From Burkholderiaceae bacterium (GTDB lineage Bacteria; Pseudomonadota; Gammaproteobacteria; Burkholderiales; Burkholderiaceae_C), in the NCBI GenBank assembly GCA_026125795.1, contig JAHCKM010000004.1:124001-188000 (forward strand): DNA of 64,000 bases, read 5' to 3'. Below the pieces are notes generated by a model. That model did not search any database, was not told the origin of the DNA, and saw only the letters and a list, made by a program, of their open reading frames with translations. This document shows positions 24,196 to 31,658 of this stretch, piece after piece (within the stretch, counting starts at the first letter, position 1; each line of letters begins with the position of its first letter). The translations under genes and the position numbers were made by a program.

Positions 24196-25389
24196 ATGAA
24201 ACCCACGTTGGTGCGCCCGCACGGCAGCGCGACGCTCAGGCCGTTGCTTCTCGAAGGGGCAGCGGCTGACGCGGAGCGACTGCGCGCGGCCGACATGCCG
24301 CGCGTGGCGGTCAGCTCGCGCGAGCGCGGCGACATCCTGATGCTCGGCATCGGTGGCTTCACGCCGCTGGGGGGCTTCATGGGTGAGGCCGACTGGCGCG
24401 GCGCCTGCGATCGCATGCAGCTCGCCAGCGGGCTGTTCTGGCCGATCCCGATCACGCTGTCGGTGTCCGAGGCCTTTGCCGCCGCGATCCCGGCGGGCGG
24501 TGAGATCGCGCTGGCCGACCCCGACGACGGCCACCTGCTGGCCACGATGCGCGTCGTCGAGCGCTACCGCATCGACAAGGGCCACGAGTGTGTGCGTGTC
24601 TTTCGCACCACCGACGCGGCGCACCCTGGCGTGAAGATGGTGATGCAGCAACCGCCGGTCAACCTGGCCGGACCGATCAAGGTGCTGTCGCAGGGCGGCT
24701 TTCCGCAGACCTACGGCGACCTGTACATGACGCCGGCGCAGACGAGGAAGCTGTTCGAGTCGCGCGGCTGGTCGCGCGTGGCGGCGTTCCAGACGCGCAA
24801 CCCGATGCACCGTTCGCACGAATACCTCGCCAAGGTAGCGATCGAGGTCTGCGACGGCGTGCTGGTGCACTCGCTGCTCGGCGCGTTGAAGCCCGGCGAC
24901 ATCCCGGCCGAGGTGCGCACGCGCGCGATCGCGGCGCTGGCGAAGCACTACTTCGTGCCGGCGACCATCGTGCAAGCCGGCTATCCGCTGGACATGCGCT
25001 ACGCCGGCCCGCGCGAGGCGCTGCTGCATGCGCTGTTCCGACAGAACTACGGCTGCTCGCACCTCATCGTCGGGCGCGACCACGCCGGCGTGGGCAGCTA
25101 CTACGGGCCGTTCGACGCGCACCGCATCTTCGACGAGATTCCCGACGGCGCGCTCGAGACCCAGCCGCTGTGCATCGACGTCTCTTTCTGGTGCTACCGC
25201 TGCGGCGGCATGGCTTCGGGGCGCACCTGCCCGCACGGCGACGCCGACCGGCTGCAGGTCAGCGGCACGCAGTTGCGCAAGTGGCTGTCCGAAGGCCACC
25301 CCGTGCCGGCCGAGTTCAGCCGGCCCGAGGTGCTGGAGATCCTGCGCCACTACTACGCGGGTCTCGAAAACACGGCCTGCGCACGATGA
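24196..25389 (+). CDS. sat: dissimilatory ATP sulfurylase
   Basis: 397 residues. It converts APS plus pyrophosphate to sulfate and ATP in sulfur oxidisers, giving substrate-level ATP. Nucleotide-binding motifs are [12 protein letters not shown] and [12 protein letters not shown] Cys/His metal site ([16 protein letters not shown]) is found in the homo-oligomeric dissimilatory type. No APS kinase domain is attached. It lies close to aprMBA, giving the complete APS route. Its last bases overlap the start of the phosphoesterase gene. Confidence 0.95.
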   Translation: MKPTLVRPHGSATLRPLLLEGAAADAERLRAADMPRVAVSSRERGDILMLGIGGFTPLGGFMGEADWRGACDRMQLASGLFWPIPITLSVSEAFAAAIPAGGEIALADPDDGHLLATMRVVERYRIDKGHECVRVFRTTDAAHPGVKMVMQQPPVNLAGPIKVLSQGGFPQTYGDLYMTPAQTRKLFESRGWSRVAAFQTRNPMHRSHEYLAKVAIEVCDGVLVHSLLGALKPGDIPAEVRTRAIAALAKHYFVPATIVQAGYPLDMRYAGPREALLHALFRQNYGCSHLIVGRDHAGVGSYYGPFDAHRIFDEIPDGALETQPLCIDVSFWCYRCGGMASGRTCPHGDADRLQVSGTQLRKWLSEGHPVPAEFSRPEVLEILRHYYAGLENTACAR

Positions 25390-25922
25390 AGATCTGCATC
25401 GTCTCCGACAGCCACGACCGCGCCGAGCCGCTGGCCGATGCGGTGCGAGCGGCCAAGGCCGCGGGGGCCGAGGCGGTGATCCACTGCGGCGACCTGATCG
25501 GCACGCAGACGCTCAAGCCGGCGCTGGAGCACGGGCTGCCGGTGCACCTGGTCCACGGCAACAACCTCGGCGATGCGGCGGCGCTGGCGCGGTTGGAACG
25601 TGCCCGCGGCGGACAGCTGCACTACCACGGCCCGGATGCGCGCATCGAGCTCGGTGGCCGCCGCGTGTTCGTCGTTCACTACGACGACCACGGCTACGCG
25701 GCGGCGTGCACCGGCCAGTGGGAGCTGGTGTGCTGCGGCCATTCGCACCGGGCTGAAGTTCGGCGCATCGACGCTGTCAATGGCGGCTCGAGCTGGCTGG
25801 TCAACCCGGGCACGGTGGCCGGTCTGGCCGCGCCGCGGACCTGGGTGCTGGGCGACCTGGCGGCGATGCGGTTCGAGGTGCACGAGCTGGGCCAACGCGG
25901 CGAGGACGCCGCGCCCGCATAG
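25386..25922 (+). CDS. YfcE/MJ0936-type metallophosphoesterase
   Basis: 178 residues. Metal-binding motifs are DSHD (residues 8-11), GDLIG, GNN (in place of GNCD) and GHSH. The ATGA overlap with sat implies coupled translation. Substrate unknown; a link to nucleotide intermediates of the APS pathway is suggested only by the coupling. It is followed by 89 bases before aprM. Confidence 0.88.
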   Translation: MKICIVSDSHDRAEPLADAVRAAKAAGAEAVIHCGDLIGTQTLKPALEHGLPVHLVHGNNLGDAAALARLERARGGQLHYHGPDARIELGGRRVFVVHYDDHGYAAACTGQWELVCCGHSHRAEVRRIDAVNGGSSWLVNPGTVAGLAAPRTWVLGDLAAMRFEVHELGQRGEDAAPA

Positions 25923-26011
25923 AGACGACCGCGTCGTTGCGCGGCCCGCGGCCCGCTGCGCCAACGCTTCCGTGAGACCGGGCCCGAGAAGATCGACAGG
26001 AGACTCGCACG

Positions 26012-26839
26012 ATGTTCACGACCAACCCCTTTGCCGCAGTGGCCGGTGCGCTGCCGGCCCACGCGCTGCAGGTGTTCGTGATCCTGATGGCGCTGGCCGT
26101 GGTCGTTGGCACGCTGCTCGACATGGTTCACAAGGGCAGCGCGAAGTACTTCTTCGCCAAATCGCGCAAGACCCGCGGCCAAGGCAAGCCGGTGGATACG
26201 GGGTCGATCGCGGTGAAGACCGTGATGGTCGACGTGCTCGCCTCGGGCGAGTTCTGCAACCCGCGGCGCCGCATCGCCCACCTGCTCACGATGTACGGGT
26301 TCATCCTGTATCTCGTCGCCACCGCGATCATGGTGTTCGCCTACCCGACGGCCGCGGCACCGACGCCGGCCCTGCTGGTGCAGCTCTGGTGGCTCGGTGG
26401 GTTGATGGTGCTCGCGGGCGGTTATTGGTTCTGGTTCTTCATCCGCGTTGACGTCGCGGCCGAGGGCCAGTCGCCGTTGCGCGTGATGCGCGCCGATCTG
26501 TTCATCCTCTCGCTGCTCGCCAGCGTGACGCTCGGCCTCGTCTGGGCCTGGCTGCAGGCGCGCGGCAGCGCGGCCGCCGGCATCCTGTTCGGCCTGTACA
26601 TCGTGGCCACCGCGGTGCTGTTCGTCGGTGTGTATTGGTCCAAGTTCGCGCACATGTTCTTCAAGCCCGCCGCGGCCTTCGAGAAACGCGTTTCCGAGGC
26701 CAACGGCACGAACGCGAACCTGCCGACGCAGACCCGGGACGATCCTGCGCAGCGCCAGAGGCATTCGATGGAGCTGCTGCGCAATGCCCCGATGGACATG
26801 GGGCTCGGCATCAAGCGCGAAGCGCCGCGCCACTACTAG
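26012..26839 (+). CDS. aprM: AprM membrane anchor of APS reductase
   Basis: 275 residues with about five hydrophobic segments (for example LQVFVILMALAVVVGTLLDM, TMYGFILYLVATAIMVFA). It is placed directly before aprBA as in Thiobacillus and purple sulfur bacteria, where AprM is thought to link AprBA to the quinone pool instead of QmoABC. The conserved WSKFAHMFFKP stretch near the C-terminus fits. No qmo genes are in the window. A GACAGGAGACTCGCACG ribosome site precedes the ATG. Confidence 0.88.
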   Translation: MFTTNPFAAVAGALPAHALQVFVILMALAVVVGTLLDMVHKGSAKYFFAKSRKTRGQGKPVDTGSIAVKTVMVDVLASGEFCNPRRRIAHLLTMYGFILYLVATAIMVFAYPTAAAPTPALLVQLWWLGGLMVLAGGYWFWFFIRVDVAAEGQSPLRVMRADLFILSLLASVTLGLVWAWLQARGSAAAGILFGLYIVATAVLFVGVYWSKFAHMFFKPAAAFEKRVSEANGTNANLPTQTRDDPAQRQRHSMELLRNAPMDMGLGIKREAPRHY

Positions 26840-26884
26840 AAGACATCCCGCACGGTTTAGCGCAACGAATCAAGGAGCCAGCCC

Positions 26885-27364
26885 ATGCCTACCTTCGTCT
26901 ACATGACGCGGTGCGACGGATGCGGACATTGCGTCGACATCTGCCCCTCGGACATCATGCACATCGACAAGACCTATCGGCGCGCCTACAACATCGAGCC
27001 GAACATGTGCTGGGAGTGCTACTCCTGCGTGAAGGCCTGCCCGCAGCATGCGATCGATGTGCGCGGCTACGCCGACTTCGCCCCGTTGGGCCACAGCGTG
27101 CGCGTCGACCGCGACGAACGCAAAGGCACGATTGCCTGGCGCATCAAGTTCCGCAACGGCACCGAGAAGAATTTTCTTTCGCCCATCACCACCAAGCCGT
27201 GGGGACAGGCGATTCCCAAGCTCGCTGAGGTTCCGGGGCCCAGCAAGGAAATGCGCGACGGCGAGCTGCTCTACAACGAGCCCAAGTACATCCGCATGGA
27301 CGACGGCGGTCTGCGTTCGCTCGCCGCCGCCGGCCTGAAGCTCAAGATGGGGGTCACCTACTGA
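26885..27364 (+). CDS. aprB: adenylylsulfate reductase beta subunit
   Basis: 159 residues. Two [4Fe-4S] clusters are bound by CDGCGHCVDICP (from Cys10) and CWECYSCVKACP. The C-terminal tail wraps around AprA in known structures. In sulfur oxidisers AprBA forms APS from sulfite and AMP. It has a strong ribosome site (AAGGAG) and its stop shares a base with the aprA start. Confidence 0.96.
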   Translation: MPTFVYMTRCDGCGHCVDICPSDIMHIDKTYRRAYNIEPNMCWECYSCVKACPQHAIDVRGYADFAPLGHSVRVDRDERKGTIAWRIKFRNGTEKNFLSPITTKPWGQAIPKLAEVPGPSKEMRDGELLYNEPKYIRMDDGGLRSLAAAGLKLKMGVTY

Positions 27365-29298
27365 TGGCTTACGAAACGATCATCGAAGACGGCATCGACA
27401 TTCTTGTCGTCGGTGCGGGCCTGGGCGGCACCGGTGCCGCCTGGGAGGCGAGATTCTGGGGCCAGGACAAGAAGATCGTCATCGCCGAGAAGGCCAACAT
27501 CGATCGTTCGGGCGCGGTCGCCCAGGGTCTGTACGCCATCAACTGCTACATGGGCACACGATGGGGCGAGAACCAGCCCGAGGACCACGTGCGCTACGCC
27601 CGCATCGACCTGATGGGCATGGTGCGCGAGGACCTGCTGTTCGACATGGCCCGCCACGTCGACTCCACGGTGCATCAGTTCGAGGAGTGGGGCCTGCCGA
27701 TCATGAAGGACCCGAAGACCGGTCGCTATCTGCGCGAAGGTCGGTGGCAGATCATGATCCACGGCGAGTCCTACAAGCCCATCGTGGCCGAGGCTGCCAA
27801 GAAGTCGGCCGACAAGGTCTTCAACCGCATCTGCGTCACCCACCTGCTGATGGATGACAGCAAGGAGAACCGGGTGGCCGGTGCCGTCGGGTTCAACGTC
27901 CGCACCGGGAACTATCACGTCTTCAAGTCCAAGACCGTGATCTGCGGCGCGGGCGGTGCCTCCAACATCTTCAAGCCGCGCTCGGTGGGCGAAGGCTCGG
28001 GACGGACCTGGTACGCACCGTGGTCGTCGGCATCCGCGTACGGCCTCATGATCAATGCCGGCGCCAAGATGACGCAGATGGAAAACCGCATCGTGCTGGC
28101 GCGCTTCAAGGACGGCTACGGCCCGGTCGGGGCCTACTTCCTGCACCTGAAGACCTATACGCAGAACGGCCTCGGTGAGGAGTACGAGTCCAAGTGGTTC
28201 CCCGAGCTGCAGAAGATGGTCGGCAAGGAGTATCTCGATCCGGAAGCGTCGCACCTGACGCACCGGCCGATCCCGACCTGCCTGCGCAACCACGCTCTCA
28301 TCAGCGAGGTCAATGCCGGCCGCGGCCCCATTCACATGGTGACCATGCGCGCCTTCCAGGATCCTCATCTGGAAGAAGTCGGCTGGGAGAACTTTCTCGG
28401 CATGACCGTCGGACAGGCGGTTCTGTGGGCCGCCACCGACGTGGATCCGAAGAACGAGAACCCCGAACTGACCACGTCCGAGCCCTACGTGATGGGCTCC
28501 CACGCGACCGGTTCGGGCGCCTGGTGCTCCGGCCCCGAAGACGTTTCGCCGCCCGAGTACTTCTGGGGCTACAACCGCATGACGACGATCGAAGGTCTGT
28601 TCGGTGCCGGCGACGCGGTCGGCGGCACGCCGCACGCCTTCTCGTCGGGGTCGTTCACCGAGGGCCGCCTCGCCGCGAAGGCAGCCTGCAAGTACATCGA
28701 TGACGGCAAGGGCGAAGGCATCGTCGTCAGCGATGAGCAGATCAAGCGCCGCAAGGCGGAGATCTACAAGCCTCTGGAGCACTACCGGATCTACCGCAAC
28801 GAGATCGTGGCGGGCGACGTGAACCCGAACTACATCAATCCCAAGCAGGGCCTGGACCGCCTGCAGAAACTGATGGACGAGTATTGCGGCGGAGTCACCG
28901 TCAACTACATGACCAACGAGAAGCTTCTGAACATCGGACTCAAGAAGCTCAAGATCATGGAGGAAGACCTCGAGAGCCTGGCCGCCAAGGACATTCACGA
29001 GTTGTTGCGGGCCTGGGAGCTCAAGCACCGCCATCGCGCCGCCGAGTGCGTCACCCAACACACGCTGTTCCGCAAGGAGACCCGTTGGCCGGGCTACTAC
29101 TACCGCGGCGACGCCATGAAGGTGGACGACGCCAACTGGCACGTGCTGACGGTTTCGCGGCGCGATCCGAAGACCGGCGAGTACACGATGGAAAAGGCGC
29201 CTTGTTATCACCTGATCGCCGATGAGAAGGAAGCTGCAGGCGACCCACCGACGCTCGCATCGACCGTCGGTCAAGAAGCGCAGGAGAGCCCGCAGTGA
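27364..29298 (+). CDS. aprA: adenylylsulfate reductase alpha subunit
   Basis: 644 residues, FAD enzyme of the fumarate reductase family. FAD motif DILVVGAGLGGTGAAWEA at about residue 15; also GAGGASNIFKPRS and GLFGAGDAVGG. It carries the sulfite/AMP active site. It is the catalytic partner of AprB. By eye it uses more A/T-ending codons than dsr or sox genes, which may reflect transfer or expression selection. It is followed immediately by a small unknown gene (GTG/ATG overlapping the stop). Confidence 0.96.
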   Translation: MAYETIIEDGIDILVVGAGLGGTGAAWEARFWGQDKKIVIAEKANIDRSGAVAQGLYAINCYMGTRWGENQPEDHVRYARIDLMGMVREDLLFDMARHVDSTVHQFEEWGLPIMKDPKTGRYLREGRWQIMIHGESYKPIVAEAAKKSADKVFNRICVTHLLMDDSKENRVAGAVGFNVRTGNYHVFKSKTVICGAGGASNIFKPRSVGEGSGRTWYAPWSSASAYGLMINAGAKMTQMENRIVLARFKDGYGPVGAYFLHLKTYTQNGLGEEYESKWFPELQKMVGKEYLDPEASHLTHRPIPTCLRNHALISEVNAGRGPIHMVTMRAFQDPHLEEVGWENFLGMTVGQAVLWAATDVDPKNENPELTTSEPYVMGSHATGSGAWCSGPEDVSPPEYFWGYNRMTTIEGLFGAGDAVGGTPHAFSSGSFTEGRLAAKAACKYIDDGKGEGIVVSDEQIKRRKAEIYKPLEHYRIYRNEIVAGDVNPNYINPKQGLDRLQKLMDEYCGGVTVNYMTNEKLLNIGLKKLKIMEEDLESLAAKDIHELLRAWELKHRHRAAECVTQHTLFRKETRWPGYYYRGDAMKVDDANWHVLTVSRRDPKTGEYTMEKAPCYHLIADEKEAAGDPPTLASTVGQEAQESPQ

Positions 29299-29678
29299 TG
29301 CCGACCCTCGCGCCCGCACAGACGCACGCGAACATCACCGAAAGAACAGACGAGGAGATCCTGGCCATGGCCAGGCCGCTGTGGCTCGACCTCATCAAGT
29401 ATTCGAACGAAGGCAACTACGGAGCATTCGCGAAGAACTTCTCCGGTTCACTGGCACGTGCCGTCGACCAGGTCGTTGCCGGCCACCAGTTCGCCAACAG
29501 CGAGCTGGCGCGCAATCTGTCGGTCGAAGCCGACTCGCTGGGCATCATCCGCCGCGGCGAGCACGTGACGGTTCTGTACCGGCAGCGTTGCAGCAAGAAG
29601 CCGGGCGAATGGCTGGGCAGGCTGGTGCTCGGCTACGAGGACGGAAAGGTCAGGATCTTCGGTGCATCGATCTTCTGA
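29298..29678 (+). CDS. unknown 126-aa protein following aprA
   Basis: 126 residues from the ATG at 29298, overlapping the aprA stop; a GTG at 29295 is an alternative start. It is soluble, with an N-terminal helix (DEEILAMARPLWLDLIKYSN) and a beta-rich second half (RRGEHVTVLYRQRCSKKPGEW, LVLGYEDGKVRIFGASIF) that could suit an NTF2-like fold. It has one cysteine. Tight coupling to aprA suggests a role with APS reductase, perhaps assembly, but no family is recognised. Confidence 0.7.
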   Translation: MPTLAPAQTHANITERTDEEILAMARPLWLDLIKYSNEGNYGAFAKNFSGSLARAVDQVVAGHQFANSELARNLSVEADSLGIIRRGEHVTVLYRQRCSKKPGEWLGRLVLGYEDGKVRIFGASIF

Positions 29679-29697
29679 ACGATCGGGCTGGTTTGAC

Positions 29698-30207
29698 ATG
29701 AGCGAAGGCATCCGCGACGGCAAGTTTGTCGAGCTGACCTACAAGCTGACCGACAAGAAGCTGGGGCATGTCCTCACCCGCGTGGAGTTTCCGTTGGGCT
29801 ACGTGCACGGACACAACGAAATCCTGGCGCCTTCGGTTCATGCGCAGCTCGAAGGCAAGTGCGCCGGCGACGTGATCGAAGTGGAGATCGATGGGAATCA
29901 GATCTTCGGCCCCAGGGACGAATCGCTGGTCTTTTCCGATTCGCTCGAGAACGTCCCCGAGCAATACCGGCAAGTCGGCACCTCGATCCTGATGGAGAAC
30001 GACAGGGGTCAGACCCGCAGCTTTCTCGTGACCCATCTGGACGACGAGCGGCTGACGGTCGACGGCAACAACCCGCTTTCGGGCCGTGTGGTCGTGTTCA
30101 CGCTCGAGATCCTGAGCGTGCGCGACGCCACCGATGAAGAGACGAGAGCGGGCGGGGCGATTCCCGCGGTCGCCGATATCGACCCGTCGCGCTTGCGACC
30201 GGTCTGA
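29698..30207 (+). CDS. SlyD-like FKBP-type peptidyl-prolyl isomerase
   Basis: 169 residues from the ATG at 29698. The fold resembles SlyD: a beta strand with LTYKLTDKKLGHVLTRVEFPLGYVHG, an LEGKCAGDVIEVEID segment, an insertion domain (QYRQVGTSILMENDRGQTR) and the closing strand SGRVVVFTLEILSVRDAT. The His/Cys-rich nickel tail of enteric SlyD is absent. It probably acts as a chaperone or isomerase for Apr subunits or neighbouring proteins; this is inference from its place 19 bases after the unknown gene. Confidence 0.75.
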   Translation: MSEGIRDGKFVELTYKLTDKKLGHVLTRVEFPLGYVHGHNEILAPSVHAQLEGKCAGDVIEVEIDGNQIFGPRDESLVFSDSLENVPEQYRQVGTSILMENDRGQTRSFLVTHLDDERLTVDGNNPLSGRVVVFTLEILSVRDATDEETRAGGAIPAVADIDPSRLRPV

Positions 30208-30230
30208 GTTCACCGCAAGAGAGGAGACTC

Positions 30231-30395
30231 ATGAGCGAGCACAAGAAGCAGCCCCCAGCCAAGGTTCCTGACGGCGTGACGCGCTATCTGACCACGCGCC
30301 AGATGGCACCCAATCAAAAGGGCTTCGTCGGCTTCGAAACCATCTGGAAGCCGTTCCAGAAGGAAGCGCCGTACAAGACACCGAAGAAGCCGTAG
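30231..30395 (+). CDS. small basic protein, 54 aa
   Basis: 54 codons from an ATG at 30231 with a strong ribosome site (GAGAGGAGACTC). The product is Lys/Pro-rich at both ends (MSEHKKQPPAKVPDG; KEAPYKTPKKP) with an aromatic centre (GFVGFETIWKPFQ). No cysteine or membrane segment. It follows the SlyD-like gene after 23 bases and codon use matches, so it is probably translated. Unknown function. Confidence 0.6.
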   Translation: MSEHKKQPPAKVPDGVTRYLTTRQMAPNQKGFVGFETIWKPFQKEAPYKTPKKP

Positions 30396-30494
30396 ACGCC
30401 GACCGGCGCGCTTGGCGAGATGGCCGTGCCATGGCGCCATGGCGCCGCACGCGCCGGGTCAGAGATCGTTCGATCAACCATGGGAGACCCGCAG

Positions 30495-30923
30495 ATGAAT
30501 CGACGACATGCAATTCTGTCGACCGCCGGCGCGGCGCTTGCAGGCGCCGCCGCAGTGCACGCACAGACGCCGGGCGCGACCAAGGAACGCGTCGTGATCC
30601 AGATCAGCACGCCGGATCCGAAGATGTGGAACCAGGCGCTCAACTACCTCGAGAACCTGCGCGACCTGTACGGCGCCGACAAGATCGAGCTCGAAGTCGT
30701 CGCCCTCGGCCAGGGCATCGGCGTCCTCAAGCTCGAAGCGACCCAAGGCCCGCGCGTCGCCGACGCGCTCAAGGCAGGCGTGAAGGTCAACGCGTGCGAG
30801 GTGACGATGCGGCGCCAGAAGCTCTCGCGCGAGGACATGCTGCCCAACATCGGCTACGTGCCGGCCGGACTGGGCCAGATCATCAAGCGCCAACGCGAGG
30901 GCTGGGCGTACATCAGCGGCTGA
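30495..30923 (+). CDS. exported DsrE-like protein
   Basis: 142 residues from the ATG at 30495. The first 23 residues look like a twin-arginine or Sec signal (MNRRHAILSTAGAALAGAA, cleavage after VHA). The mature part has a DsrE/DsrF-like fold (RVVIQISTPDPKMWNQALNY, VVALGQGIGVL) with one conserved-looking cysteine (VKVNACEVTMRR). It may handle sulfane sulfur in the periplasm, next to the Sox and rhodanese functions. It ends convergent with the rhodanese gene. Substrate unknown. Confidence 0.8.
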   Translation: MNRRHAILSTAGAALAGAAAVHAQTPGATKERVVIQISTPDPKMWNQALNYLENLRDLYGADKIELEVVALGQGIGVLKLEATQGPRVADALKAGVKVNACEVTMRRQKLSREDMLPNIGYVPAGLGQIIKRQREGWAYISG

Positions 30924-31012
30924 GGTCAGGCGTCGCCTCTTGCGTCGCCTCTTTCTGATCGAGACGCTCGAGGTTGTGCGCGTGGTACTCGGTGGCGCAG
31001 CCGACAAGCGGG

Positions 31013-31402
31013 CTACACCTGACGCCAGGGCAGCCCGTGCTTGCGCCAGCCGCCGAGCGTGCCGCGGTGGTGCTCGGCGTCGAGTTCGCCCTCGAAGCCT
31101 TCCAACACGTTGGCCACGCTCGTGAAACCGTGCTTCTCCAACTCGAGCCCGGCGTCGATCGAGCGCTTGCCGCTGCGGCAGATCAGGATGACCGGCCGGT
31201 CCTTGCGGCCGGCCATGCGCAGCACCTGCTCCGCGAAATGCGGGTTGACCTCGAAGTCCGGCGCCGTGTTCCATTCGATGTTGATCGCGTCGACCGGGTG
31301 GCCCACGTAGAAGAACTCGACCTCGGTGCGGCAGTCGATCAGCAGTGTGTTCGGGCTCGCCTGGATGGTGTCCCAGGCCTGCTTCGGATGTAGGTGTTCC
31401 AT
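31013..31402 (-). CDS. single-domain rhodanese sulfurtransferase
   Basis: 129 residues, cytoplasmic (no signal). The active-site loop is CRSGKRS (Cys75), as in rhodaneses that transfer sulfane sulfur. N-terminal LLIDCRTEVEFFYVGH is the typical CH2A region. It is divergent from soeA with a 256-base shared region holding the CATCCGG motif, so it may be co-regulated with sulfite oxidation. Likely role: delivering sulfur to or from the Dsr/Tus relay. Confidence 0.9.
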   Translation of the reverse strand: MEHLHPKQAWDTIQASPNTLLIDCRTEVEFFYVGHPVDAINIEWNTAPDFEVNPHFAEQVLRMAGRKDRPVILICRSGKRSIDAGLELEKHGFTSVANVLEGFEGELDAEHHRGTLGGWRKHGLPWRQV

Positions 31403-31485
31403 CGCGGTGTCTCGGCGTTGTGGCGCGATTTTGCCAACGTCGCCGGCCTGCGTTGGGACAGCCTCGTCATATCGGCATTCCGCAG

Positions 31486-31524
31486 GCCCATAAGGGACAC
31501 CGCGGCGATATCCCGGATGGGTAG
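31486..31524. promoter_or_regulatory. paired CCC-N4-GGG palindromes between rhodanese and soeA
   Basis: Two CCC-N4-GGG sites are found: GCCCATAAGGGA centred near 31491 and ATCCCGGATGGGTA at 31510-31523. Their centres are 25 bases apart, the same arrangement as before dsrA. On the minus strand the second reads TACCCATCCGGGAT, sharing CCCATCCGGG with the dsr and soxY sites. It lies about 115 bases before the rhodanese start and 140 before soeA. Confidence 0.6.
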
Positions 31525-31658
31525 TGCGCGCTACGCCATTGCGGTAGTAGACGCCCCGCGGGCGCGCCGGCCCAATCGGTCGAGGCATGACGACCTCGCA
31601 TCGCCTGGGGCCTTGACCACCGCACGTGGCGCGCCGCAGATCCAGCTCGTACTTGAAC

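Noticed and set aside
25923-26011. CGGGCCCG palindrome before aprM as another copy of the sulfur motif
   Set aside because: It lacks CATCCGG and the CCC-N4-GGG spacing and is common in such G/C-rich DNA.
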